A stretch of 64,000 nt of DNA from Atopobiaceae bacterium UBA1367. Lineage in GTDB: Bacteria > Actinomycetota > Coriobacteriia > Coriobacteriales > Atopobiaceae. Made by a program: the position numbers and the translations under genes. Under the pieces are notes generated by a model, which saw only the letters and a program-made list of their open reading frames with translations, ran no database searches and had not been told where the DNA came from. Shown one piece after another: positions 44,048 through 51,999 of the stretch (its first letter is position 1; each line of letters begins with the position of its first letter). The stretch spans positions 124,001-188,000 of the forward strand of contig DBRN01000003.1 in assembly GCA_002305995.1 (NCBI GenBank), written 5' to 3'.

Positions 44048-45321
44048 GCCTCCCTCAGCTGTGCCACCGTCTTGCGGATGACGACCATGCTCGTCTGGGC
44101 CAGGCGGAGGTTCTCCCTCAGGAAGCGATCCGACGCCGGGCGATCTGCCCTCGCTGCCCTGAGGTTCGATTCCATGGAGTCGAACACGTGCTCTATCATC
44201 CGATAGGTGTGGGCTATCAGATGCTGCTTCTGCTCCAGCCTGTCGACCTGGTACAGGGAGCCGAGGTAGGCGTCTATGTTGCGGCTCTCCTCCTCGAGCT
44301 CTCGGCTGAGCTCCTCCAGCTTCCGTATCTGCCCGTCAAGCTGGGCTCTCTGTCGCTTGATGTCGGTCATGTCGGTCGCGGTGACCAACACGCTCCTGCC
44401 ATCCGGAAGAGGGACGAGGTCGACCTTGAGGCTTCTCCCGTCGAACACCCCCTCGACGGGGGCCTGCCCGCGGGAGAGCAGCGAGAGGAGCTCGGCCCCT
44501 GCGGAAAGGTAGCGCTCCGAGGCGATTCGGTTGGAGTAGGTGAGGACGCCTCGCCTTGTGTCATAGATGCCAATTGGGTGTGATGTCTGCTCGAGCACCG
44601 CCTCGATGGACGCGGGGATGATGTTGACGTACCCGTAGCCAAAGACGATCAGATAGAGGCACCAGAGGGATGCCGCCATGATGATGGGCGTGTAGTCCAG
44701 CCTGTCTGCCCCGGAAAGCGACCGCACCAGCACGGCAAGCGCTGGCAGGGCGGGGAACACGGAGAACACGGAGAACACCAGCACCTTTCTTCCCACGTCC
44801 CGCCCCTCACGAACGATGCTCCCGAGCGAGACCAGGTAGCCGGCAATGAGGATCGCATACGCACCGATCAGACAGGGGGCAAACAGCGGGCCGTGCATCA
44901 CGCGCTGGTTCATCACCAGCTTGGTGTAGATGAGGTGGTGCCAATGGTTCGTGAACACGAGGATGCAGACGATGGCGGGATAGGCGAACAGCGCGACGAG
45001 GAACAGCCTGTTGGACGCCAGCCTGTCGTGTCCGGCAAGATGCAGGTTCCAGATCACATATGCCGCAACGGCCGTCGTGTCGCCAAGGTACTGGTAGTTG
45101 GCCGCGAACACATAGGCGTCGTTGTTCGTGGGGAGAAACAGGTACACGATGGTCTCCATGAACCTGCCCGACACCCAGAGCCATGTGGTGACACAGAAGA
45201 GGAAGAACCAGGTCCAGATGGGCGTGGGCTGGCGCACCCGCAGAAGCCGAAAGATGAAGAGGAGGTGCACGACAAGGTAGGAGGACTGCAGGGCGAAGTT
45301 TGCCACACGGTAGCCCTCCAC
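44044..45321 (-). CDS. Seven-TM sensor with PAS and coiled coil but no kinase domain
   Basis: 425 residues. GTG 45321 follows AGGGGGG. About seven membrane segments (residues 10-235) resemble the N-terminal 7TM module of some histidine kinases (YFLFLF-type; HWHHLIYTKLVMNQ is typical). A PAS-like domain follows (TSHPIGIYDTRRGVLTYSNRIA, ending TATDMTDIKRQRAQLD), then a long coiled coil (about 340-425). No His box or ATP-binding domain follows. It is translationally coupled to the soluble kinase gene, so the pair probably forms a split receptor. Confidence 0.8.
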   Translation of the reverse strand: MEGYRVANFALQSSYLVVHLLFIFRLLRVRQPTPIWTWFFLFCVTTWLWVSGRFMETIVYLFLPTNNDAYVFAANYQYLGDTTAVAAYVIWNLHLAGHDRLASNRLFLVALFAYPAIVCILVFTNHWHHLIYTKLVMNQRVMHGPLFAPCLIGAYAILIAGYLVSLGSIVREGRDVGRKVLVFSVFSVFPALPALAVLVRSLSGADRLDYTPIIMAASLWCLYLIVFGYGYVNIIPASIEAVLEQTSHPIGIYDTRRGVLTYSNRIASERYLSAGAELLSLLSRGQAPVEGVFDGRSLKVDLVPLPDGRSVLVTATDMTDIKRQRAQLDGQIRKLEELSRELEEESRNIDAYLGSLYQVDRLEQKQHLIAHTYRMIEHVFDSMESNLRAARADRPASDRFLRENLRLAQTSMVVIRKTVAQLREA

Positions 45322-45431
45322 GTCGCGTCCCCCCTGTCGAAGAAGTGCAGATAAAACGCCCTTTCACGACCATACCACAGCATCACGTGCAGGCCTGCGA
45401 CCAAGGCGAGAAAACCTGTGTCATGCGCATG

Positions 45432-45535
45432 GAGGCATGAGGGACTCGCAGGAGGCAGGGGCGTACTGTCGGGGCCGTAAGCTCGGTCGGGTTCCCGAGG
45501 CATGAGGGACCGCGGGAGGCAGGGGCGTACCGTCG
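45432..45535. repeat. Direct repeat of about 39 bp, two copies
   Basis: Copies at 45432-45471 and 45497-45535 begin GAGGCATGAGGGAC and share GGAGGCAGGGGCGTAC; they differ by small changes. No gene is recognised in 45322-45596. Confidence 0.7.
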
Positions 45536-45596
45536 CCCTGCTGCCTCTCCCCGCCGAACCAGCGTCCTTTCGGCGTGACTGCGGGCCTTTGGCTCG

Positions 45597-46241
45597 TCAA
45601 GAGCAAGGATCTTCGTCGTGGAGGCGATGCCGGAGGCTCGCCTCGTCACGATCTCCCGCATCACCGACCAGCCCGGAGAGGCGGCGCACTTCCCGGAGCA
45701 GGATGTCGCTTACGTGCCGAAAGGCGTCATCCAACGTCGTGCCGACGGGGAGCTCTCGCAGGAGACGCTCGTTCTGGAAGACGACCACGCGTTCGGCGAT
45801 CCCCTCAAGCCGATCGACCCCCTGCCGTGCGCGCTCCATGCGCCCTGCCCCCTCGAATGCGAACGGCAGCGTCACCATGCAGACCGTCGGGACGCCCAGC
45901 CCTTCGGAGAGCCTGGCGCAGGTGGGGAGGACCTTGGTTGCGGTGTCGCCTCCCATGCCGCCGATGAGGACTACCAGCCTGGCCCCAGACAGGGCGTCTA
46001 CGAGGGCTCCCCGGCTCTCACCCTCGCACCACCCCAAGGGCTCCTCGCCGAGACGCTCGTCCTCCAACAGGACCCTCTGTGGGCAGGGGTGGGCCTTGAG
46101 CGAGGCGGCATCCGTGTTCATGACGACAAACTCCGCGCCGTCGACTCCCTGCGAGCGCATGTGCGACACGATGTTCATGCCGGCCCCTCCGATGCCGATG
46201 ACCTTCAGGGCGATGAGGTCTCTGTTGTGGGATGTGGACAT
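45597..46241 (-). CDS. FtsZ-like protein, truncated (N-terminal GTP-binding half only)
   Basis: 214 residues with clear FtsZ-type order: T1 loop VIGIGGAGMNIV (14-25), T3 MNTDAAS (41-47), T4 tubulin signature altered to IGGMGGDTATK (93-103, normally GMGGGTGTG), then TVCMVTLPFAFEGAGRMERARQGVDRL and VVFQNERLL. It stops where canonical FtsZ enters the central helix and T7 synergy loop (NxDFADxK), so it cannot complete a GTPase site in a neighbouring subunit. No continuation in other frames was seen downstream, and the frame is clean, so it may be a true short paralogue. Divergent from the AAA-protease gene. Confidence 0.78.
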   Translation of the reverse strand: MSTSHNRDLIALKVIGIGGAGMNIVSHMRSQGVDGAEFVVMNTDAASLKAHPCPQRVLLEDERLGEEPLGWCEGESRGALVDALSGARLVVLIGGMGGDTATKVLPTCARLSEGLGVPTVCMVTLPFAFEGAGRMERARQGVDRLEGIAERVVVFQNERLLRELPVGTTLDDAFRHVSDILLREVRRLSGLVGDAGDRDEASLRHRLHDEDPCS

Positions 46242-46383
46242 GCTCCACCACCTCTCTCATGCGTGCCGTGGTCACGAGGTCACAGGCTGTGCGCGAGCGA
46301 GCGCTCACGTCCTCACACGTGCCGGCGTGGCCTCTGCCACCTCAGTTGGACGATAGGCCCATTGTGCCACCTCTCCCCGCTGC

Positions 46384-46467
46384 TGCCACCCGCGCGGGGA
46401 CATGTACCACGGGAGCGGCGGCGCGCCGCCGGGCGGCCACGCCGTTGCCACCCGCGCGGGAAACATT
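46384..46467. repeat. Two copies of TGCCACCCGCGCGGG in the FtsZ-like/AAA-protease intergenic region
   Basis: Copies at 46384 and 46446, each centred on the palindrome CCCGCGCGGG and followed by GGACAT or AAACAT, 62 bp apart. They may be regulator sites for the divergent genes. Confidence 0.5.
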
Positions 46468-46505
46468 TCGATCGGCTCCCTGGCGAAGGGGATGTCACCG
46501 ACGTA

Positions 46506-46537
46506 CGCCGGATGTCGTGACCTTCGGCACTTTTCTT
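46506..46537 (+). repeat. 32-bp shared upstream element, copy 2
   Basis: See copy 1 at 42402-42433. It contains the same 20-mer at 46518-46537 and lies 202 bp before the AAA-protease start at 46740. CAGGATGCCATG follows at 46546-46557; the same 12-mer lies on the other side of copy 1, and CAGGATGCCAT recurs near 50858. Confidence 0.7.
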
Positions 46538-46739
46538 TCGGGCCGCAGGATGCCATGGTCAGAGATAGTTGCCGTGGGAGCTGGCGAGTGGAGGCGATGC
46601 AGGGAGGGATGCCAGTCGCGACACGAGCCTCGTGCCCCGCCGCATAAGGGCGGAACCGGCAACCAGGCCCCTCGTCAGGGGCATCTCGCAGCGGATGACC
46701 GCTCGAGTTGCATGCGATTCGGAAGAGATGGGGACCTCC

Positions 46740-49700
46740 ATGACAGCGCAGGAAGAGATCGCCCTGACCATAGAGAGCGTCCAGGATGCGAGCAAGAAGG
46801 TCATCGACCTCGCCTGCGATCTCTATGACGGCTTCTGCGTGTCGGTCGACCTCGCCAACCCCGTGGTTCGTGATGGCTTCGTCTACCACCTCGATTGCGA
46901 GAGGGGCGCACCTGCCCTCGAGGACCTGAGGGGCATCGGCTGCGCCCTTCTCGACGGCAACCTCGCACAGTCGAACGGCGTCGTCCTTGGCCCCGAGCAT
47001 CCCGGCCTCTGCTGCTCCTACCGCAGCTGCGACCTGGAGGCCTGCCCCGTCGCCCTTGCCGCCTGCTTCTGCGCCTATCGCGAGCACGACCAGCTCGGCG
47101 ACATTCCCGTCTACGACCGACGCAAGGAGGAGTCGCGCAGGCTCGGTCGCGCAGCCCAGGCCTTCCGCGAGAAGTGGCGCGACCGTGTCAGGGACTCCGA
47201 TGTCGCCCTCAACCTGCTCAGCAGCCCTCGGGAGGACGACTTCTCCGGCATGCTGGTCGTCGAGGACGACTCCTACCGCGACGACTTCATCGACGACCTC
47301 GCCCGCATCCTCGTGTCGCTCGGGAAGATAGAGAAGGGCGCGGTCGAGAGGATGCACATGGCCTCCCTCGTCGACCAGGTGGACTCCTCCGGCACGCGCT
47401 TCAGCTCCACGAAGGACGAGAACCTGCGCCCCAATCACCTCTATGTCCTCGACCGCCTCCAGGACTTCGTCGACCTGCAGCCCATGTTCAACGCCCAGGC
47501 GAAGGGTTACGTCATCGAGCGCCTGGGCCACATCGTGGACGACCGATACGTGCTGCTCGTGGGCACCGAGGCGGAGACCACCGCCTTCTGCGCGCAGAAC
47601 AGCAGGTTCCTGTTCACCTTCGACCAGCACCGCATCGTCCTGGGGGGCATGGGCAGCGACGAGCTCTACCGAAACTACCTCGACTGCCTCGAGCCCGACC
47701 TGCGCGACCAGGCGCAAGGCGACTCCCACTTCGAGAGGGAGTTCAAACAGTACGTCGGCTTCAACGGCGACTGGCTTCCCTTCAAGGGCCGGGAGCTCGC
47801 CGAGTTCCTCGCCAAGCATGCCAACTCCCTCAAGCGCCTCGTCCTGCCCAGGAGTCGCTACCAGAGCTCATCTCTGGAGGAGATGCTCGACTCCGTCATC
47901 GGGCTGGTCCAGGTCAAGGACACCATCCGCCAGCTCGAGCACTTCGCCATGTTCCGGAAGACGGCCCTTGGCAGCGGCAGGGAGGTGCCGCCCGCCAACA
48001 TGCACATGCTGTTCATGGGCAACCCAGGGACCGGCAAGACCACCGTCGCGAGAATCATCTCCACGATGCTCTACAAGATCGGCATCATCCGGCAGAACAA
48101 GTGCGTCGAGGTGACGTCCAAGGACCTGGTCGCCGGCTACGTGGGACAGACGGACAAGCGCACCAACGACGTGGTCATGAGCGCCCTTGGCGGCATCCTC
48201 TTCGTCGACGAGGCCTACTCCCTCTCCATCGGCGGCGAGTCCGCCGGCAGCACCTTTGGCAAGGAGGCGATCGCCGAGCTGGTCAAGTGCATGGAGGACC
48301 ACAAGGACGACCTGATCGTCATCTTTGCCGGCTACGAGAAGGAGATGAACGAGTTTCTCGAGGTCAACCCGGGCCTCGCCTCCCGCATCGGCTACACCTT
48401 CCGCTTCGAGGACTACACCACCGACGAGCTGCTGGAGCTGTTCCGGGGCAAGGTCACGCTGGCTGGCTTCGACTACGACAGAAGGAGCGTCGATCGCGAG
48501 CTCAGGGACATCTTCGACTACCACAGACGCTTCAAGAACTTCGGCAACGGGCGCTTTGTGGAGGAGGTGGTCCAGAAGGCCATCATCAAGCATGCCGCTA
48601 GGGGGTCGGCGCAAGGCGACCTCGAGGACGACTTCACCCTCGTCCTCGAGGACATCCCCAGCAGGCAGGAGCTCTTCAACATCACCAACTGGACGGCGCG
48701 CGGCGCCGCCGAGCTCCTGGAGCCCTTGGTCGGCATGAAGGACCTCAAGGGCAAGGTCTGCGAGTTCGAGCGGGTCGTGCAGTTCTACGAGGACGCGCGC
48801 AAGGTCGACCTGCGCCTGCCCGAGTTCAACATGCACATGATCTTCACCGGCAACCCGGGCACCGGCAAGACGACGGTGGCGCGCATCATCGCCTCCATCC
48901 TCTACAACGTGGGCGCCGTGCCCACGAACAAGTTCATAGAGATCGAGGCAAAGGACCTCGCGGCCTTCCAGTTCGCCTCGAGCCAGACCTCCACGGAACG
49001 CTACCTCAAGGATGCGATGGGCGGCGTGCTCTTCATCGACGAGGCCTACTCGCTGCTGTACGTCAACAACGGCAGCGAGATCATCGCACAGCTCGTCAAG
49101 GCCATGGAGGACCACAAGGGCGAGTTCGTCGTCATGTTTGCGGGCTACCGCAACGAGATGCGCGAGTTCGTGGATCGCAACCCCGGCCTCGCCTCCCGCA
49201 TCGGCTACACCTTCCACTTCGATGACTACACCACCGACGAGCTGCAGGAGATCTTCGACATCAAGACCATGCGGTCGGGCCTGCGGCTGGGCATCGGCGT
49301 CCGCAGGGCGACGAGCGAGATCTTCAGGTACTTCCATGGCGTGGAGAACTTCGGCAACGGGCGCTTCGTCGACAAGATCATCCAGGAGGTCATCGCGCGC
49401 CACGCCAACCGCTGCACCCCCGACAGCATCGGCGAGATCGTCGCCGAGGACGTGCCCTCCATCGAGGACGTCTGCAAGATCGTCTCGATGCCGGTCTACG
49501 AACCCTCCGACGTCTCGGACGAGGAGGCGCGCAGGCGCGTCGCCATCCATGAGATGGGCCATGCGGTCTGCCGCCTCGCGCTGACGGGCGGGACGGACAT
49601 CATGGTCGTCACCATCGAGCAGGAGGGCACCGGCACCTTGGGCTACGTCCAGCACAAGGCGACGACCACCGCCCTGCCCACCTCCGAGCACCTGATGAAC

Positions 49701-50084
49701 GAGGTGGTGGGACTCATGGGCGGCATGGCGGCCGAGCAGCTGCGCTTCTCCGACTACTCCGCGGGCAACTCGTCCGACCTGCAGCGGGCCACCCAGATCG
49801 CCAGCCGCTACGTGGCGACCTATGGCATGTCGTCGGCGGGCTACGTGCAGTACCTCGGTGGCGAGAAGGGTGCCTCGGTGGGCATCGCCGACCTGCCCTC
49901 GGGGGTGCAGGAGGCCATCAACGACGTGATGGGCACCGCGTTCCAAAGGGCCCAGGACGTCATCGCGGAGCACCACGACGTCTATCACAAGATGGTTGAC
50001 GTGCTGCTGGAGGAGGGCACCATCTCTGGCGAGCGCATCGTGCGCATCTGGCAGGACATGGGGGGAGGTGAGCCCCGTGCCTGA
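46740..50084 (+). CDS. Tandem CbbX/SpoVK-type AAA+ ATPase fused to an FtsH-type M41 metalloprotease
   Basis: 1,114 residues from ATG 46740. About residues 1-380 are a unique N-terminus with a Cys-rich patch (CCSYRSCDLEACPVALAACFC) and a stretch (YVLLVGTEAETTAF to SDELYRNYL) that resembles the second half of an AAA+ module without Walker motifs. AAA+ 1: Walker A GNPGTGKTT (G427), Walker B GGILFVDEAYSL, sensor region VIFAGYEKEMNEFLEVNPGL. AAA+ 2: Walker A at G704, Walker B GGVLFIDEAYSLL, MFAGYRNEMREFVDRNPGL. The C-terminal M41 domain has HEMGH (H937, E938, H941) and the third ligand Asp in SSDLQRATQIA (D1013). The 76-residue spacing from the first His to Asp is like FtsH. No membrane segment, so a soluble ATP-dependent protease is predicted. 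The stop overlaps the 49-residue gene. Confidence 0.88.
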   Translation: MTAQEEIALTIESVQDASKKVIDLACDLYDGFCVSVDLANPVVRDGFVYHLDCERGAPALEDLRGIGCALLDGNLAQSNGVVLGPEHPGLCCSYRSCDLEACPVALAACFCAYREHDQLGDIPVYDRRKEESRRLGRAAQAFREKWRDRVRDSDVALNLLSSPREDDFSGMLVVEDDSYRDDFIDDLARILVSLGKIEKGAVERMHMASLVDQVDSSGTRFSSTKDENLRPNHLYVLDRLQDFVDLQPMFNAQAKGYVIERLGHIVDDRYVLLVGTEAETTAFCAQNSRFLFTFDQHRIVLGGMGSDELYRNYLDCLEPDLRDQAQGDSHFEREFKQYVGFNGDWLPFKGRELAEFLAKHANSLKRLVLPRSRYQSSSLEEMLDSVIGLVQVKDTIRQLEHFAMFRKTALGSGREVPPANMHMLFMGNPGTGKTTVARIISTMLYKIGIIRQNKCVEVTSKDLVAGYVGQTDKRTNDVVMSALGGILFVDEAYSLSIGGESAGSTFGKEAIAELVKCMEDHKDDLIVIFAGYEKEMNEFLEVNPGLASRIGYTFRFEDYTTDELLELFRGKVTLAGFDYDRRSVDRELRDIFDYHRRFKNFGNGRFVEEVVQKAIIKHAARGSAQGDLEDDFTLVLEDIPSRQELFNITNWTARGAAELLEPLVGMKDLKGKVCEFERVVQFYEDARKVDLRLPEFNMHMIFTGNPGTGKTTVARIIASILYNVGAVPTNKFIEIEAKDLAAFQFASSQTSTERYLKDAMGGVLFIDEAYSLLYVNNGSEIIAQLVKAMEDHKGEFVVMFAGYRNEMREFVDRNPGLASRIGYTFHFDDYTTDELQEIFDIKTMRSGLRLGIGVRRATSEIFRYFHGVENFGNGRFVDKIIQEVIARHANRCTPDSIGEIVAEDVPSIEDVCKIVSMPVYEPSDVSDEEARRRVAIHEMGHAVCRLALTGGTDIMVVTIEQEGTGTLGYVQHKATTTALPTSEHLMNEVVGLMGGMAAEQLRFSDYSAGNSSDLQRATQIASRYVATYGMSSAGYVQYLGGEKGASVGIADLPSGVQEAINDVMGTAFQRAQDVIAEHHDVYHKMVDVLLEEGTISGERIVRIWQDMGGGEPRA

Positions 50085-50226
50085 CATCGACCCCGACCTC
50101 GCGGCAGCCATCGCCAGCTTTCTCGAGCATGGCGTCGAGGCCGAGTCAAAGCCCAAGGCTGACGTGCCCGAGATGAGCAACAGCCTTCGGGACAAGCTCG
50201 TCGAGTACGAGAAGAAGGTCAACTAG
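50077..50226 (+). CDS. Small acidic protein, 49 residues
   Basis: GTG 50077 follows GGGGGAGG by 8 bases and overlaps the AAA-protease stop by 8 bases, so translation is coupled. It reads MPDIDPDLAAAIASFLEHGV and ends RDKLVEYEKKVN. No family recognised. A helical adaptor or subunit of the protease is a reasonable guess from coupling alone. Confidence 0.65.
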   Translation: MPDIDPDLAAAIASFLEHGVEAESKPKADVPEMSNSLRDKLVEYEKKVN

Positions 50227-50295
50227 ATACCACTGACACGCTAGCAGCAGCGAGGCCAGCTCGATTGCGGGCCTCGCACGAGAAGGGAGATCGGG

Positions 50296-50832
50296 ATGGG
50301 CCTCTTTTGGGGAAGCGAGAGCACAAGCACGAGCAGCGGTGGCGGAAGCATGATAGTCACCGCGGAGCAGATGCGTGGCGAATTCACGGACCACATGGAC
50401 AGGAAGGGCCTCAAGTACTCCGTCTTGGACGAAAGCGACAACATCGTGCTCCTCTTCTTTGGTGGGAAGAAGTACGACACCTACGTCGTGGCCGACTTTG
50501 ACGAGAGCACGCCCTGCGACACCGTCCACTTCTCCTCACCGAACTTCGCGACGTGCAGCAAGAGCAACCTGCCTGCCCTCTTCATCAAGCTCAACGAGCT
50601 GAACAGGCGCTTCCGCTGGGTCAAGTTCTGGGTGAACGATGAGGGGTCCCTCACTGCCGACACGGATGCCTACATCGAGCGCGGCACGGTGGGGGAGGAG
50701 TGCATGTATGTGATCCTGCGCGTCTCCAACATCCTCGAGGACGCGCTGGAGTCCATGGAGGGCCTCGTCGAGCTTGACAAGAGCACCGGCGACGCACTCA
50801 GGATGGCCGGTGTGCTCAGGCGCTTCACCTAG
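50296..50832 (+). CDS. YbjN domain-containing protein
   Basis: 178 residues, GAAGGGAG-type SD before ATG 50296. The N-terminus is Ser/Gly-rich (1-18), then a YbjN-like fold: MRGEFTDHMDRKGLKYSVLDESDNIVLLFFGGKKYDTYVVADFDE and FIKLNELNRRFRWVKFWVNDEGSLTADTDAYIE. YbjN homologues resemble type III secretion chaperones and affect motility and stress in enterobacteria. It lies 69 bp after the small gene and probably belongs to the same operon. Confidence 0.75.
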   Translation: MGLFWGSESTSTSSGGGSMIVTAEQMRGEFTDHMDRKGLKYSVLDESDNIVLLFFGGKKYDTYVVADFDESTPCDTVHFSSPNFATCSKSNLPALFIKLNELNRRFRWVKFWVNDEGSLTADTDAYIERGTVGEECMYVILRVSNILEDALESMEGLVELDKSTGDALRMAGVLRRFT

Positions 50833-50947
50833 GTCTCGACGCTCGTCGCAGGCTGACAGGATGCCATACGGGAAGGGGAAAGGAGGAGTGGGTATCTGAC
50901 ATCAGGCGGGAGCACCTCGTCGGCGCCTGCCCCGCGCCGAGGCCTTC

Positions 50948-50963
50948 GTAACAGAGACGTTAC
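50948..50963. promoter_or_regulatory. Palindrome GTAAC-N6-GTTAC upstream of the amino-acid transporter
   Basis: Perfect 5-bp arms separated by AGAGAC, 107 bp before the binding-protein start. Operator-like; regulator unknown. Confidence 0.4.
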
Positions 50964-51070
50964 CCAGGCCACCACCCCCTGTGCCGTCGGCTGCGCTATG
51001 CTGTACTCCATCACGCTAAAGTGCATGGAGCGGCGCCGCGAGGGAGTGCCGGCACAGAAGGAGGATCCTC

Positions 51071-51922
51071 ATGCTCGAGATGAACCGTCGTCAGTTCCTC
51101 AAGGCAGGCACGCTCTTGGCGGCCCCCACCATGCTCGGCCTCGTCGGCTGCGGCTCCGCCCCCACCGGTTCGGGAGACGCCTCCTCCGACGCAGCCGAGT
51201 TCGACGGCACCCTCGTCGTGGGCTTCGACCAGGAGTTCCCGCCCTACGGCTACGTGGGTGACGACGGCGAGTTCACCGGCTTCGACCTCGACCTCGCTGC
51301 CGCCGTGTGCGAGAGGAAGGGCTGGACCTTCACGCCCGAGCCCATCGACTGGGACGCGAAGGACGCCCTGCTCAACAGCGGTCAGATCACCTGCATCTGG
51401 AACGGCTTCACCATCGAGGGCCGCGAGAAGGACTACGCCTTCACCGACGCCTACATGAACAACTCCAACGTCGTGGTCGTCGCCGCCGACTCCGACATCA
51501 AGACCCTTGCCGACCTCGCCGGCAAGAGCGTCGTCGTCCAGACCGACTCCGGCGCGCAGAACGTGCTCGAGGACGAGGAGCAGCAGGCCGAGCTGGCCGC
51601 CACCTTCGCCTCCCTCGAGACCATCGCCGACTACAACACCGCGTTCATGGCGCTCGAGCAGGGCACCTACGACGCCATCGCCGTCGACGAGCCGGTCGCC
51701 ACCTTCAACGTCACGGGCAAGGAGGACACGTTCCGCGTCCTCGACGAGCGGCTGAACTCCGAGCACTTCGGCGTCGGCTTCGCCCTGGGCAACGAGGCCC
51801 TGCGCGACGAGGTGCAGGCGACCCTGCAGGAGCTCGTCGCCGACGGCACCGTCGAGGCCACCGTCGCCAAGTATGCCGACCAGGGCGTCTCGATGGACAA
51901 TTGGTGCCTGCCCGAGGCATAG
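51071..51922 (+). CDS. Polar amino-acid ABC transporter binding lipoprotein
   Basis: SBP_bac_3 family receptor, 283 residues. The leader NRRQFLKAG (twin-arginine-like) leads to lipobox Cys27 (GLVGC). LVVGFDQEFPPYGYVGDDGEFTGFDLDLAAAV, WNGFTIEGREKDYAFTDAYM and GKSVVVQTDSGAQNVL are typical. An in-frame ATG at 51080 is an alternative start; SD AAGGAGG is nearer 51071. It likely serves the permease and ATPase downstream. Confidence 0.9.
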   Translation: MLEMNRRQFLKAGTLLAAPTMLGLVGCGSAPTGSGDASSDAAEFDGTLVVGFDQEFPPYGYVGDDGEFTGFDLDLAAAVCERKGWTFTPEPIDWDAKDALLNSGQITCIWNGFTIEGREKDYAFTDAYMNNSNVVVVAADSDIKTLADLAGKSVVVQTDSGAQNVLEDEEQQAELAATFASLETIADYNTAFMALEQGTYDAIAVDEPVATFNVTGKEDTFRVLDERLNSEHFGVGFALGNEALRDEVQATLQELVADGTVEATVAKYADQGVSMDNWCLPEA

Positions 51923-51959
51923 GCCCCTCGTCCCCTGCCGAACAACCGATCTGACCCCA

Positions 51960-51981
51960 GGCCCCGACCTCGGTCGGGGCC
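51960..51981 (+). terminator. Hairpin between binding-protein and permease genes
   Basis: GGCCCCGAC / GTCGGGGCC with a CTCG loop and no T run. Probably limits readthrough or stabilises the upstream mRNA. Confidence 0.5.
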
Positions 51982-51999
51982 TCAAGCGAGGCGGTGCAC

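Noticed and set aside
42402..46537. The two 32-bp elements as terminal inverted repeats of a transposon
   Set aside because: They enclose regulatory genes without a transposase and lie at equal distance and orientation to two genes, which fits upstream regulatory elements better.
47868..50222. 784-residue open frame antisense to the AAA protease
   Set aside because: Low-complexity shadow (Gly/Val/Leu/Asp-rich) of the real gene.
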